Positions 20,202 through 30,098 are shown, numbered from the stretch's first letter. The stretch is DNA of 64,000 nucleotides from an uncultured Anaerolineales bacterium (GCA_937135955.1 CAKZOB010000042.1:62001-126000), one strand, 5' to 3'. Translations and numbers: made by a program. Notes: generated by a model not told the origin, from the letters alone.

Positions 20202-22190
20202 CTAATTGCCTGATGCATCCTGGTTTTCAGCGGCGGGCGTGGGCGTTTCGGTAGCCGCCTGCTCCGCTTCGGGGGTTGCGGTCGCTGTGGCTTCGGGGGC
20301 AGTGGCTGCTGCCCCTTCCTCGTAGGCCGCCAGCAAGTCGTACACCTGGCTGCGCAGGTCGCTACCGTAGGCCTTGAAGTCAAAGCCTGCAAAGGGATAA
20401 TCGGCCAGCGTTTCGAGGCTGGTCTCGTCGAAGAAGTGCCACAGATAGGCGCGCAGCAGCGCGTTGTCGAAGGCAGCCTGGTTCACATAGTAGCGCACCG
20501 GGAAGGCCAAGGGGTAGCTCCCATCGGCGAAGGTCTCTACGGAGGGGGCGACGCAGCCCTGCCCGGCATCGGCGCTCAGCAGTTTGACGTCCGCCGTGCT
20601 GCTCTGGAAGTCCGTCCACCACAGGTAGGTCAGGCCGTTGTCGGTGTTGGCCACACCCTGGGCGCGGTAGAGCGGGTCGTCGTCCTCGACCATGTCGGTG
20701 CGCACAGGGAACGACAGTTCGCCGATCAGACGGGAGACCAGGAAGTCGGTCTCGCCCGTCTGACGGGGCGGCGCGACGAGCAACAGGTCGCGGTCGGGCC
20801 AGTCCGGGTTGACATCGCGCCAGGTGGCAGCGGCGGGGGTCTCTTCGCTCCCTGCCCGCAGCAGGGAGGCCGCCGTCGCGCTATCCAGGCATTCTACCCA
20901 GTCAGCCCCGGCGGGCACGGCGATCAGCAACGCCTGATAGCCCAGGTCGAGCGTGAAGGGCGTGACGCCGTTGGCCTCGCACTGCGCCAGTTCGTCATCG
21001 GTGGGCGGGCGCGTGGCAACCAGCACATCGGCTTCGCCCGCGCAGAAGGCTCGCCAACCTGCTGTATTGCCGTTGTAAGTCGTCTCCAGTTTAGCGTTGG
21101 CGAACAGGTTGGTGAACTCGCGGTTGATCAGGCGGGTGAGATCGTAGAGCAGAGACGAACCCACCAGTTTGACTGTGCCTTCCGCGGTAGACGCAACCTG
21201 CACCGGACTGATCGGGCGCGAGAAGGTGCGGCCCGCCTTGACCTCGCTGACATTGGCAACGCCAGTTTCGTAGGTATCGTCAGAGGCGAGCACATAGCCC
21301 AGCGCCGGACCATGCGTCTTGACGCCGCCCTCGCCGGTCAACGCGAACTCGAGGAACGCCTTCACTTCGGGGCGCTCGGCGCTGGCCGCGTTGACGTAGA
21401 GATAGTCGGTGCGCGCTAGGGGATAGGTGCGGTCTTCCAGAGTCTCCAACGAGGGGCTGACGCACGCGCCGGTGATGTCCTGTACCTGCAAGGGAGTCAG
21501 CACTCCTTCGGGGTCGGCCTGAGACAGATCGGCCAGCGACAGAAAAGCGAAAGCGCTGGAATCCTCTTCCTGCACTTTGGCCACAAGCTCCGCCGGATCG
21601 GTAGCCGTGACGATGTCGTCACGCAGGGCACCAGCGGGCACCAGTTTCTTGAACAGCAGATAGGCCAGCGACAGATCGTCCGGCCCGTAGAACGTCACGG
21701 GCGCATTCAGTGCTTCAGAGCCAACCTCTGACCAACTCAGGTCGGTCTTCGCGCCAAGTTGCCAGGCGTCAAAGAGCGACTGTTGAGACAGGCAAGTCAG
21801 TTCCGCGGCGGGCGGGGTCAGCAAAGCGATGGCCTCGTACGCCAGCACCGTTTCGACAAAGGTCTGTCCTTGCTCGGTGCACGCCCGAATCTGGGCATCG
21901 CTGATTGGCTCAGTAGACATGACAATGTCAACCTGACCCTGGCACAGCCCCTGAAAAGCCGTGCGCAGGCCCGCGCCGGGGTCAATCGTGACCTGGGCAT
22001 CCTCGTTGACCGTCACATAGGCGTCACGAATGGCTGTGACCAGTTCTTCGAGTTCGGGCGTGCCCTGAATGGTCACCGGCTGGGGCGCTTCGTCTTGGGC
22101 CAGTGAAACGGGCGTTGCCAGGGGAAATAGAGCAGTCGCCAGGGCGACGACAGGTAACAAGGATCGGAAGAGCCGCCACGCATACGGCAT
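20202..22190 (-). CDS. Tandem PstS-like substrate-binding protein
   Basis: A 662-residue exported protein. A Sec signal (about residues 1-32, cleavage after SLAQ) is followed by two homologous PBP type-II domains of the phosphate-binding (PstS/SphX) kind, at about 37-320 and 330-620. Both domains carry related segments: GLCQGQVDIVMSTEPISD and FCAGEADVLVATRPPTDD, and GCVAPSVETFADGSYPLAFP paired with ACVSPSLETLEDRTYPLART. The C-terminus is a 40-residue Thr/Pro/Glu/Ala tail. No Pst permease, ATPase or PhoU gene is adjacent. Phosphate binding is inferred from fold; the ligand may differ. Confidence 0.82.
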   Translation of the reverse strand: MPYAWRLFRSLLPVVALATALFPLATPVSLAQDEAPQPVTIQGTPELEELVTAIRDAYVTVNEDAQVTIDPGAGLRTAFQGLCQGQVDIVMSTEPISDAQIRACTEQGQTFVETVLAYEAIALLTPPAAELTCLSQQSLFDAWQLGAKTDLSWSEVGSEALNAPVTFYGPDDLSLAYLLFKKLVPAGALRDDIVTATDPAELVAKVQEEDSSAFAFLSLADLSQADPEGVLTPLQVQDITGACVSPSLETLEDRTYPLARTDYLYVNAASAERPEVKAFLEFALTGEGGVKTHGPALGYVLASDDTYETGVANVSEVKAGRTFSRPISPVQVASTAEGTVKLVGSSLLYDLTRLINREFTNLFANAKLETTYNGNTAGWRAFCAGEADVLVATRPPTDDELAQCEANGVTPFTLDLGYQALLIAVPAGADWVECLDSATAASLLRAGSEETPAAATWRDVNPDWPDRDLLLVAPPRQTGETDFLVSRLIGELSFPVRTDMVEDDDPLYRAQGVANTDNGLTYLWWTDFQSSTADVKLLSADAGQGCVAPSVETFADGSYPLAFPVRYYVNQAAFDNALLRAYLWHFFDETSLETLADYPFAGFDFKAYGSDLRSQVYDLLAAYEEGAAATAPEATATATPEAEQAATETPTPAAENQDASGN

Positions 22191-22314
22191 ACGAAAATCT
22201 CCTCACAAACAAGGGAAAGCAGGTCGTCACAGCAGCCATTGTGTTTTGGAATAACATCGGCTGCGCGCGCCGCTCGCCAGACACAATTCACTTTTTGCGC
22301 TACACTGGGGCACG

Positions 22315-22342
22315 ATTTTACACGGTCGCGGCGATATGTCCA
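22315..22342 (-). promoter_or_regulatory. Candidate promoter of the PstS-like gene
   Basis: TGGACA (22337-22342) and TAAAAT (22315-22320) are 16 bases apart on the minus strand. The leader would be about 120 bases. No direct PHO-box-like repeat was recognised around it. Confidence 0.4.
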
Positions 22343-22401
22343 GAATGAGCCGCTGCGAGGGTGCCTGCAAAGGTTGTCAGCGACTTCGCTGCACCCGAAG
22401 A

Positions 22402-22533
22402 GGCCACTTGATAACCCCTCACCCCGGCGCTGTGCGCCACCCCTTTCCCTCAATGGGGCTGAGGGGGAAAACCTGGCCTGTCTCCCCTTCTCCCTCTGAG
22501 GGGCGAAGGGGCCGGGGGTTGAGGAGGCTTCTC
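22402..22533. repeat. 132-bp palindromic repeat, copy A2
   Basis: Same family and length as the block at 6966-7097 but in opposite orientation. It lies downstream of truB and upstream of the PstS-like gene's promoter. The inner 28-bp hairpin (22484-22511) reads the same on the plus strand as that of copy A1 although the rest of the element is inverted. It may also act as the 3' end of the nusA-truB transcript. The remaining bases of the 422-base gap carry nothing else I can support besides the promoter. Confidence 0.85.
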
Positions 22534-22612
22534 AAACAGTCTCTCAGCCCGCGCCGCGGGCAAAGGGCAGCACTCGCACCATTCTCCGCGTTTTCGCGGC
22601 GATCGCCATGCA

Positions 22613-23506
22613 TCAGCCGGCAAAGACCTTCACCGGCAGCCACCAATCCCCGCGCCGTCGCAGCACCGCCACGAAACGTCCCTCCGGATCGTAGGCCCGC
22701 GCCAGTGACGCCGCTATCATGTCCGCCGCGACCGGCACCCTGCGCCCGTGACGCACCTCATCCAGCCCTGCCGCGTCTAGGTGCACCGCCGGATGATGAG
22801 CCAGCGCCAGATCGGGCGGCAGGAGATGTGCCCGCCACGTGCCATCTGTCATGGCTGCGGCGAGTTGCTCCCAGGGCACGGCCTGTTCTGCGCGGAAATG
22901 CCCGCTGGCTATGCGTTCCAGCGCGGCCAGGTGCGCTCCCACGCCCACCGTCTGCCCCAGGTCGTGCGCCAGGCTGCGAATGTACGTCCCCGCCGAACAA
23001 ACCACCTCCAGCGTGGCAACGGGCGGCTTCCACGCCAGTAACTCCAGCCGGTAAATGGTCACCGGGCGCGGCGCAAGCTCGACCGTCTGCCCGACGCGGG
23101 CCAGCTCGTAGAGCTTGCGCCCACCCCGTTTGATGGCGCTGTAGAGCGGCGGCACCTGCGCGATCTGCCCGCGAAACCCCGTCAGCGCCGCTTCTACCTG
23201 TTCGCGGCTGATCAGGCGCGGATCGCGCCCCACGATCTCGCCTTCGGTGTCATACGTGTTGGTCTCGACACCGAAGTACACCTGCGCCACATAGGTTTTG
23301 GGCGACCCCAACAGATACTCGCTCAGGCGTGTAGCCGGTCCCAGGCATAGCACCAACACGCCCGTCGCCGCGGGATCGAGCGTGCCACCATGCCCCACTT
23401 TCTTCACGCCCGTGCCGCGCCGTACCCACGCCACCAGGTCGTGACTGCTCGGCCCGGCAGGTTTGTACACATTCAGCAGCCCGAAGGCGCTGACCTCGCT
23501 CCTCAC
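22613..23506 (-). CDS. truB: tRNA pseudouridine(55) synthase TruB
   Basis: A 297-residue enzyme that makes pseudouridine 55 in the T-loop of tRNA. The catalytic aspartate is in GGTLDPAATGVL (about residue 43). Other family segments are LLNVYKPAGPSSHDLV at the N-terminus, SAIKRGGRKLYELAR and GTYIRSLAHDLG. A small C-terminal PUA-like region follows (about 240-297). The GTG start overlaps the nrnA stop in a GTGA tetramer and has GAGGAG upstream, so longer in-frame extensions were rejected. Last gene of the nusA-infB cluster. Confidence 0.94.
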   Translation of the reverse strand: MRSEVSAFGLLNVYKPAGPSSHDLVAWVRRGTGVKKVGHGGTLDPAATGVLVLCLGPATRLSEYLLGSPKTYVAQVYFGVETNTYDTEGEIVGRDPRLISREQVEAALTGFRGQIAQVPPLYSAIKRGGRKLYELARVGQTVELAPRPVTIYRLELLAWKPPVATLEVVCSAGTYIRSLAHDLGQTVGVGAHLAALERIASGHFRAEQAVPWEQLAAAMTDGTWRAHLLPPDLALAHHPAVHLDAAGLDEVRHGRRVPVAADMIAASLARAYDPEGRFVAVLRRRGDWWLPVKVFAG

Positions 23507-24495
23507 CGCTGCTCCTCGCCCACCAGCGGCTGCCCGGCGCGCACCACTTCTTTGAGCATGGCCACCACGCGCGGCACCAGCGTCTCCAGCGGTTCGCGCA
23601 CGGTCGCGCCGGAGGCCAGGCGATGCCCGCCGCCACCCAGAGCTACCGCCACGCCCGACGTGTCGAAGCCCGGCACCGCGCGGATGCCGATCTCCACGGT
23701 GCCCTCCGCCGTCTCGCGGAAGACGACGGAGATGTAGGCTTCCTCCGCCTGTACCAGCATGCCCACCAGCCCAGCGTCGTCGGAGCCAGAGTATCCGGCC
23801 TGGACGAACATCTCGCGCGTGATCGTCGCCCAGATGACATGATCTTCCAGGCGCACCGTGGGCATCACCAGCGCCCACAGCCGCAGCCCGGCGTAGGATT
23901 TGCGGTTGACCGTGCGCTGCACGATCTCCGCCAGCGGCGCGCCCGCCGCCATCAGGCGCTGCGCTTTGCCCAGCGTCTCACTGGTGACATTGTCGGTACG
24001 GAAGCACAGCGTGTCGGTGACCAGACCGGTGAGCAGACAATAGGCGGTAGCGCGATTCAGCGGCACGCCCAGCCGGTCGAGCCAGTCCAACACCCCTTCC
24101 GCCGAGGCCACCGTGCGGGCATCAACCAGGTTGGCGTCGCCGAACAGCGTGTTCGTCGGGTGATGATCCAGGTTGATCAGCGGAGCGCCGCTACAGCGCG
24201 CCACCTGCCCCACCTGCCCCATGCGCGACTCATCGCCGCAGTCCACGGCGATCACCAGATCGGCCTGCACACCATTGAGCGCAGCGTACACAGTCTCGCT
24301 ACCGGGCAAGAAGGCCAGTTCGGGCGGCACGCCTTCATCTACCGCCATGCTCACCTCTTTGCCCATAGCCCGCAGCGCGTGCGCCAGGCCCAGCATGGAG
24401 CCAATGGCGTCGCCGTCTGGGCTGACATGCGTCAGCACCAGCACGCGGCGCGCCCTTGCCAGCAACTCCGCCGCTTTATCCCACTCCATCGTCAT
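23503..24495 (-). CDS. nrnA: DHH-family nanoRNase/pAp phosphatase NrnA
   Basis: A 330-residue DHH/DHHA1 phosphoesterase that degrades 2-5-nt RNAs and dephosphorylates pAp in characterised homologues. Metal-binding motifs are HVSPDGDAIGS (about residue 23), AVDCGDES and LDHHPTNT; the DHHA1 domain ends with the substrate loop GGGGHRLASGA. The start (ATG 24495) overlaps the rbfA 3' end by 20 bases and has GAGGAG upstream; a second ATG is two codons in. It is coupled to truB by a GTGA overlap. Confidence 0.93.
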   Translation of the reverse strand: MTMEWDKAAELLARARRVLVLTHVSPDGDAIGSMLGLAHALRAMGKEVSMAVDEGVPPELAFLPGSETVYAALNGVQADLVIAVDCGDESRMGQVGQVARCSGAPLINLDHHPTNTLFGDANLVDARTVASAEGVLDWLDRLGVPLNRATAYCLLTGLVTDTLCFRTDNVTSETLGKAQRLMAAGAPLAEIVQRTVNRKSYAGLRLWALVMPTVRLEDHVIWATITREMFVQAGYSGSDDAGLVGMLVQAEEAYISVVFRETAEGTVEIGIRAVPGFDTSGVAVALGGGGHRLASGATVREPLETLVPRVVAMLKEVVRAGQPLVGEEQR

Positions 24496-24865
24496 CTACG
24501 GTCTGCTCCTCAGGCGTTTCTGCCGGCGGTTCCGGCGGGATATCCAGGGTGCTGAGGATTTCGTCTATGCGCTCGCCGCGATCAATCGCCACGTCCCAGT
24601 GAAACTGTAAGACCGGCGTCTTGCGGAAGCGCGTGCGCGCTGCCAGCTCGCGGCGCAGGTAACCGCTCGCCCGTCGCAGCCCGGCCATCACTTCATCGCG
24701 TTCGGCCAGCGAATGCACATACACATCGGCATACTCGATCTCGCGATCTACCTTCACCTCGGTGATGGTCACGTCCTGCAGCGCGGGATCGGTCACCTCG
24801 AACATCAGCAGCGTGCTGAGAATCTCCTGAATCAGCTGCGCTGCCCGTTCCTGTTTGATCGTCAT
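24476..24865 (-). CDS. rbfA: 30S ribosome-binding factor RbfA
   Basis: A 129-residue KH-like cold-adaptation and ribosome maturation factor. The family pattern is visible: ERAAQLIQEILSTLL, VTITEVKVDREIEYADVYV, and LRRELAARTRFRKTPVLQFHWD. A 20-residue Pro/Glu-rich tail follows the core. It is separated from infB by an epimerase-like gene, which is unusual. The 3' end overlaps nrnA. Confidence 0.95.
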   Translation of the reverse strand: MTIKQERAAQLIQEILSTLLMFEVTDPALQDVTITEVKVDREIEYADVYVHSLAERDEVMAGLRRASGYLRRELAARTRFRKTPVLQFHWDVAIDRGERIDEILSTLDIPPEPPAETPEEQTVDDDGVG

Positions 24866-24928
24866 GGAACTATACCCTCGTCATACGCATTTTGCCGTCA
24901 ACCGCTCCCCGTGTCGTACCACAGATGC

Positions 24929-25852
24929 CTAGCGCGTCGCCGCAACCGCTTCCAGAGCCGCCGCCAGCGCTGCGCGGGGACTGTGTCGCGGTGACCAGCC
25001 CGTTGCCTGCAGGCGTTCTGTCGCCAGCAACGGCCCGCACACCAAAGCCCGCGCCCATAGCGGTGGTGTCGGCCAGCCGCGCCAGCGCCAGGCCAGCCAG
25101 GCCCGGCTCATCAACCAGATCATAGGTACGCAGGTACGCACTCGCCCAACCAGCGCCGCCAGTTCGCCAAAGGGAACGCTGCCCCCCGCCACATGATATA
25201 CGCCCGCCAAGTCGCGCTCCAGCGCCCACACGATGGCTGACAGCGCGTCGTCCTCGTGTACCAGCGTTAGCGCGCGTTCTTCCTCACCGCAGACCAGCAC
25301 AGGCAAGCGCCGAAAATGCCGTACCAGTTCCGTATGCCGCCCGCCGACCAACCAGGCGCAGCGCAGATGCGTCAGCACACCATTGTACTGCGGGCGCACC
25401 TGCAGTTCGAGCCAGTCCGATAGGCGCGCCCGCGCACGCCCATACTCACTGGCCTGATGACCGCGCACTGCGCCGCTCTCATCCAGCAGTGCCACTTCCG
25501 CTGGCACCAGCCCATAGAGCGCCAGGTTATTCGCCACCACCAGGCGCGGCACGCCCGCCGCAGTCACCATGTTCACAAATGCCTGCGCGTCGGCCACCAG
25601 ATGGGCGTCGCGCGCCCGCTCGCGGCGCGGAGACGGCCAGCGCAGCGGCGTCAGCAGCACCGCCGCATCCACACCAGCCAAATAGCTGCACCACTCCGGC
25701 TGCGTATACTCAGCGCGGACGAACTGCAGCCCTGGCACCGCCGGGTAGCAGGGGCGGTCGTCCAGGCCGGTCACCGACACGCCGCGGGCCAACAGGCCCT
25801 CGGCCAGCAATCGGCCAGTGCTCCCCGCTACGCCGCCGATGAAGACATGCAT
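24929..25852 (-). CDS. NAD(P)-binding epimerase/dehydratase-like protein
   Basis: A 307-residue extended-SDR-like protein. The N-terminus has a Rossmann strand and glycine loop HVFIGGVAGSTGRLLAEGLL, and an acidic residue ends the second strand (LDDR). The segment SEYGRARARLSD lies where SDRs carry YxxxK; here the fourth position is Arg, so catalysis may be absent or altered. LVHEDDALSAIVWAL and GVYHVAGGSVPFGELA match the C-terminal part of epimerases. ATG 25852 was preferred over an upstream TTG. It interrupts the infB-rbfA order; substrate unknown. Confidence 0.78.
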   Translation of the reverse strand: MHVFIGGVAGSTGRLLAEGLLARGVSVTGLDDRPCYPAVPGLQFVRAEYTQPEWCSYLAGVDAAVLLTPLRWPSPRRERARDAHLVADAQAFVNMVTAAGVPRLVVANNLALYGLVPAEVALLDESGAVRGHQASEYGRARARLSDWLELQVRPQYNGVLTHLRCAWLVGGRHTELVRHFRRLPVLVCGEEERALTLVHEDDALSAIVWALERDLAGVYHVAGGSVPFGELAALVGRVRTCVPMIWLMSRAWLAWRWRGWPTPPLWARALVCGPLLATERLQATGWSPRHSPRAALAAALEAVAATR

Positions 25853-25936
25853 GGCATCTGTCCCGTTGTACAAAGTAACGGGCCAGAAGATCGCGCGCCC
25901 TCCTGGCCCGTCTGGTAATCGGCTTGATCCGCCGGG

Positions 25937-27733
25937 TCAGTTGACCCGCTCGCGGATGTAGAACTCGATGCGATCGCCCTCTTCGAAGTCGTGAAAACCA
26001 TCCAGGCCGATGCCGCATTCGAAGCCGGTGCGCACTTCGCGCACGTCTTCATCGAAGCGCTTCAGGCTGGACACGGCCACATCGGAAGCCAACACCTGTC
26101 CCTGGCGCACCACGCGAGCCTTGGCATTGCGCCGTGCCACTCCTTCCAGGATGTACGATCCGGCGATGTTGCCCACTTTCGGCACGCGGATCACGCGCCG
26201 CACCTCGGCCACGCCAAGCACCTTCTCGGCGAATTCGGGTTCCAGCAGACCGCGCAACGCCAGTTCGACGCTCTCGATCAACTGATAGATCACGTCATAG
26301 GTGCGAATGTCCACGCCCAGCGATTCGGCCAGCCGTTCGGCGGCGGCGTCGGGGTGTACGTTGAAGCCGATGATGATCGCGTCCGACGCGGCGGCCAGGT
26401 TCACATCATTCTCAGTGATCTCGCCCACGTCGGCATGGAGTACGCGCACCTTCAGATCGCCAACCGCCAGGTTTTCCACAGACTTGACGACTGGCTCCAG
26501 TGATCCATCCACATCTACCTTGATGATCAGCAATAATTCTTTGGTCTCGCCCGCCTGGAAGCGGCTGAAAATCTCTTCCAGAGTCGGGGCGGTGCGCTTG
26601 ACCTGCGTCGCCTCTTCGGCGGCCTGCTTGCGCTCCGCGACAATCGCGCGCGCCTCTTTGACATCCGCCACCACCTCGAACATATCGCCCGCATGAGGCG
26701 GCGCGTCCAGTCCCATCACCGAGACCGGTCGCGAAGGTTCCGCCTCGGCGACCACTTTGCCGTTTTCGTCGAACATGCGCTTGATGCGCCCGTGCGACAG
26801 GCCGGCCACCACCACATCACCGGTGCGCAGCGTGCCGTTCTGCACCAGCAGAGTGGCCAGCGCACCGCGCCCGCTTTCCATACGCCCTTCGAGCACCATC
26901 CCCGCAGCTTTGGCGTTGGGATTGGCGACGATCTCATGCTCGTCGGCCACCAGCAGAATCGCTTCCAGCAGGTCTTCGATGCCCTGCTGCGTGCGCGCGC
27001 TCACCGGCACGATCAGCGTGTCACCGCCCCATTCGTCAGAACGCAGGTCGAGTTCTTCGGCCAGTTGCCGTTTGACGAATTCGGGGTTGGCATTGGGTTT
27101 GTCAATCTTGTTCAGCGCCACCACGACTGGCACGTTGGCCGCCCGCACATGCGCCAGGGCCTCGCGAGTAGTCGGCATCACCCCATCGTCGGCGGCAACT
27201 ACCAGCACAGCGATGTCTGCGCCCTGCGCTCCACGTGAACGCATGGCCGTGAACGCTTCGTGGCCAGGGGTGTCCAGGAAAGTGATCTTACGGCCATTGT
27301 GCGTCACCTGGTACGCGCCGATGTGCTGCGTGATGCCGCCAGCCTCTCCCGCCGCCACGTTGGTCTTACGGATGACATCGAGCAGCGAGGTCTTGCCGTG
27401 ATCTACATGGCCCAGCACAGCCACCACCGGCGGGCGGGGCTTGAGCGAGCGCGGGTCTTCGCTGGCATACAGCCGACGCCACGTCTGCGTGACGGCGCGC
27501 TCCGGCGCGACTTCCGGCTCGGCGGGTTTGAGCGGCTGAACTTCATAGCCCATGCTGTCGGCCACGATCGCCGCCGTGTCGTAGTCAATCTGCTGGTTGA
27601 TAGACGCCATGATCCCGTTCGAGATAAGTTCCTTCATCACCTCGATCGGGCTGGCTCCCATCAGGTCGGCGAGTTCGCGTACCGTCAGGAATTCAGGGAC
27701 TTGCAGGATTTGCTTTTCGTGCGGCATAGACAT
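25937..27733 (-). CDS. infB: Translation initiation factor IF-2
   Basis: A 598-residue GTPase that brings initiator tRNA to the 30S subunit. It is a short form: a single IF2N-like domain (about residues 12-63, [21 protein letters not shown]), a short linker, and then the G domain from about 100 with [24 protein letters not shown] and [12 protein letters not shown]. Domains II, III and the initiator-tRNA-binding domain IV follow to the end. The ATG has no good ribosome site directly before it; a strong AAAGGAGG lies 40 bases upstream and serves a short out-of-frame reading frame (see 27693-27767). Confidence 0.97.
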   Translation of the reverse strand: MSMPHEKQILQVPEFLTVRELADLMGASPIEVMKELISNGIMASINQQIDYDTAAIVADSMGYEVQPLKPAEPEVAPERAVTQTWRRLYASEDPRSLKPRPPVVAVLGHVDHGKTSLLDVIRKTNVAAGEAGGITQHIGAYQVTHNGRKITFLDTPGHEAFTAMRSRGAQGADIAVLVVAADDGVMPTTREALAHVRAANVPVVVALNKIDKPNANPEFVKRQLAEELDLRSDEWGGDTLIVPVSARTQQGIEDLLEAILLVADEHEIVANPNAKAAGMVLEGRMESGRGALATLLVQNGTLRTGDVVVAGLSHGRIKRMFDENGKVVAEAEPSRPVSVMGLDAPPHAGDMFEVVADVKEARAIVAERKQAAEEATQVKRTAPTLEEIFSRFQAGETKELLLIIKVDVDGSLEPVVKSVENLAVGDLKVRVLHADVGEITENDVNLAAASDAIIIGFNVHPDAAAERLAESLGVDIRTYDVIYQLIESVELALRGLLEPEFAEKVLGVAEVRRVIRVPKVGNIAGSYILEGVARRNAKARVVRQGQVLASDVAVSSLKRFDEDVREVRTGFECGIGLDGFHDFEEGDRIEFYIRERVN

Positions 27734-27767
27734 AGCGGCCTGGGCGCTGAGGGGACAGCAACCCCAC
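27693..27767 (-). CDS. Possible leader ORF overlapping infB start
   Basis: A GTG at 27767 preceded at good spacing by AAAGGAGG opens a 24-codon frame that runs across the infB start in another frame and stops inside infB. The peptide would be [20 protein letters not shown] plus four residues. Because infB itself lacks a close ribosome site, coupled translation is possible. The product is not conserved to my knowledge; this is a low-confidence call. Confidence 0.25.
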   Translation of the reverse strand: MGLLSPQRPGRYVYAARKANPASP

Positions 27768-27825
27768 CGCTAACCTCCTTTCCAATTGTGAGTATCCGCG
27801 CAAGCCGAATGCGCCACGCCTGCAG

Positions 27826-28125
27826 CTACGTCTGACCAGATTTCTGGTAGATACTGCGGGCAGCCCGCAACCGTTCGCGATCGACTTCTGTCAACGTGGT
27901 GCGCAAAGCCCTGTCCAGCACATCGCTGGTCAGCGCGCGTTCCCAGCAGGTGGGATCGTCGCACAGGTAAGCGCCGCGCCCGTTGCGTTTGCCGGTGGGG
28001 TCCACGTGCACACCATCGTCGGGCGTGCGCACCAGCCGGGTCAGGGTGCGCTTATCCGCCGTCGTCCGGCAGACCACGCAGGTGCGCTGTGGCACGCGCC
28101 GCTGGCGTTTGGGGGACTTACCCAT
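27826..28125 (-). CDS. ylxR: YlxR-family RNA-binding protein
   Basis: A 99-residue DUF448/YlxR protein. The signature QRTCVVCRTTADKRTLTRLVR at the N-terminus and the GRGAYLCDDPTCW motif are both intact. YlxR proteins are found between nusA and infB and bind RNA; one has been reported to act on RNase P and another as a regulator. The position here is canonical. The gap to infB is 92 bases, longer than normal within this operon. Confidence 0.94.
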   Translation of the reverse strand: MGKSPKRQRRVPQRTCVVCRTTADKRTLTRLVRTPDDGVHVDPTGKRNGRGAYLCDDPTCWERALTSDVLDRALRTTLTEVDRERLRAARSIYQKSGQT

Positions 28126-28178
28126 CTCACCGCGCCCTCACTCACCGCTGACCGGCTGTGTTCGCGGCAGGAAGCAGC

Positions 28179-30098
28179 TCATTCGAGGAAATCTTCCCAT
28201 TCCTCGCGGCGACGGCCACCTTTGCGGTGTTTGCGGGCCACCACGCGCCCGCGCTCCTCGTCGAAGATCAGCTCGCGCGGTTTGCGCTTGCCCTTCTTCT
28301 GACGCCGCCCAACCTCGAATTCGTCTTCCTCGAACACCGGCTCTCCCAGCTCTTTGGACGGTTTGCGACGGGCTGCTTCCTTGCGGCGTTCCTCAGCCTC
28401 CGGCGAAAGCGGCGCGCCGGGCACCGGCTCCGGCTCGACGAACGCCGGCGGCACTTCTTCCTCGCCGACAAAGCCGGTCATGTCGGGCGCAGCCATCAAC
28501 TCCTGCGGCAGCTTGGGCGCGACTTCCGGCGCAGGCGCGGGCACAGCCTCGACGACCGGTTCGGGCGCAGCCGGGGCCGCCTTTGGCGCTTCTACCTCCG
28601 GACGCCGGATGACCAGGTCGTCCACCGCGTAGCGGATGGCTTCCAGGGCATCATCGCCCGCGCCGCCCTGCTCCAGCATCCGAGCCAGGTTCTCTTCGTC
28701 TGCCAGCAGGCGCACCATCAACTCGCCCACATTCTCGATGCGCGCCAGAGCCTTGTTGATGTCCTCGTCCAGTTCCAGTTCTTCGATGGGCATACGGTAG
28801 GCCCGTTCTGGCACCAGGGCGCGCACCTTGTCCATCGCCTCGCGGCGCTTGGAGCGACTGGCTTCGCGCACGCTCTGCAACCGCCGTTCCGCCACCTTCA
28901 CGAAATCGGTGAGCGTCTTGTATTCCTCCGGCTGAATGACGCGGTTGGCCTGCTTCTTTTCCATGATACGCTCAACTTCGGCGATCAGGGCGGGCATCTC
29001 CTCGCGCAACGCATTCAGCGGCAGCTCGTTCAGGCGGGCGAAGGCATTCTCCGCCGCTTCTGAGACGCTCTTGATGTCAATGCGCCAGCCAGTGAGTTTG
29101 GCTGCCAGACGAGCGTTCTGCCCTTCGCGACCAATGGCCAGCGAAAGCTGATCGTCGGGCACGATCACCGTCGCGGTGCGACCGGTGTCCAGGTCTTCTT
29201 CCAGCAGGATATCGCTGATGCGCGCCGGGCTGAGCGCCTTGGCGATGAAGATCGCGGGATCGGGATTCCACTCGATGACGTCAATCTTCTCCTCGTGGAG
29301 TTCCTTGACGATATTCTGGATGCGTATCCCGCGCATGCCCACACACGCGCCCACCGGGTCAATGCCCTCTTGCAGCGCAGCGACCGCCACCTTGGAGCGA
29401 TAGCCTGCCTCGCGAGCAATGTTCTTGATCTCCACCTGGCCGTTATAGATTTCCGGCACTTCGTATTCCAGCAGGCGGCGCAGCATGTTCTTGTGCGCGC
29501 GGCTGAGCACGATCTGCGGACCGCGGCTGTTGCGCTTGACCTCGGCCACGTAGGCGCGAATCTTGTCATGCGGACGGTACTTTTCGCCAGGGATTTGATG
29601 CTGCTTGGGCATGACCGCCTCGGCCCGCCCCAGGCTGATGGTCAGCGTACCATGACTGACGCTCTGCACCGTGCCAGTGACCAGGTCGCCTTCGCGCTCG
29701 ACGAATTCATCATAGAGCGCGTCGCGTTCGGCCTCGCGGATGCGCTGCAAGATCACCTGTTTGGCCGTCTGCGCGGCAATACGCCCGAAGTTGGCGCTGG
29801 TTTGCACGGGCACCATCACCGTGTCGCCGATCTGCGCGTCGGGGACGTGCTTGCGCGCCTCTTCCAGGGACACTTCGGTCTGCTCGGACTCAACCGACTC
29901 GACCACCTCTTTCTCCAGGTAGATGCGCGCTTCGCCGGTCGGCTCGATGCGCGCCTCGACCTGTTGATTGGTGCCGATATTGGCATCGCGTTTATAGGCG
30001 GTGATCAGCGCCTGCGACAGCGCCTCCATCACAACTTCGCGCGATAGCGAACGCTGATCGACGATTTCGTTGAACGCCAGAATAAAGTCGCTCTTCAT
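28179..30098 (-). CDS. nusA: Transcription termination/antitermination factor NusA, extended C-terminus
   Basis: A 639-residue NusA. The N-terminal RNA-polymerase-binding domain (about 1-130), S1 domain (about 135-200) and two KH domains (about 200-345, with [17 protein letters not shown] and [19 protein letters not shown]) are canonical. After about residue 350 a C-terminal region of nearly 300 residues follows: an alpha-helical acidic part (to ~480), a Pro/Ala/Glu-rich linker, and a strongly basic, Arg/Lys-rich end ([10 protein letters not shown]...[10 protein letters not shown]). Most NusA proteins are 350-500 residues. rimP, which usually precedes nusA, is missing here. Confidence 0.95.
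   Translation of the reverse strand: MKSDFILAFNEIVDQRSLSREVVMEALSQALITAYKRDANIGTNQQVEARIEPTGEARIYLEKEVVESVESEQTEVSLEEARKHVPDAQIGDTVMVPVQTSANFGRIAAQTAKQVILQRIREAERDALYDEFVEREGDLVTGTVQSVSHGTLTISLGRAEAVMPKQHQIPGEKYRPHDKIRAYVAEVKRNSRGPQIVLSRAHKNMLRRLLEYEVPEIYNGQVEIKNIAREAGYRSKVAVAALQEGIDPVGACVGMRGIRIQNIVKELHEEKIDVIEWNPDPAIFIAKALSPARISDILLEEDLDTGRTATVIVPDDQLSLAIGREGQNARLAAKLTGWRIDIKSVSEAAENAFARLNELPLNALREEMPALIAEVERIMEKKQANRVIQPEEYKTLTDFVKVAERRLQSVREASRSKRREAMDKVRALVPERAYRMPIEELELDEDINKALARIENVGELMVRLLADEENLARMLEQGGAGDDALEAIRYAVDDLVIRRPEVEAPKAAPAAPEPVVEAVPAPAPEVAPKLPQELMAAPDMTGFVGEEEVPPAFVEPEPVPGAPLSPEAEERRKEAARRKPSKELGEPVFEEDEFEVGRRQKKGKRKPRELIFDEERGRVVARKHRKGGRRREEWEDFLE

Noticed and set aside
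22613-23878. A longer truB reading frame of 421 codons
   Set aside because: The first part is antisense-like, Gly/Arg-rich sequence overlapping nrnA; the GTG at 23506 with the GTGA overlap gives the normal TruB N-terminus.
25933-25948. Palindrome CGGGTCAGTTGACCCG at the infB stop
   Set aside because: The stem is 7 bp with a 2-base loop and no U-run; too tight for a terminator and probably chance.
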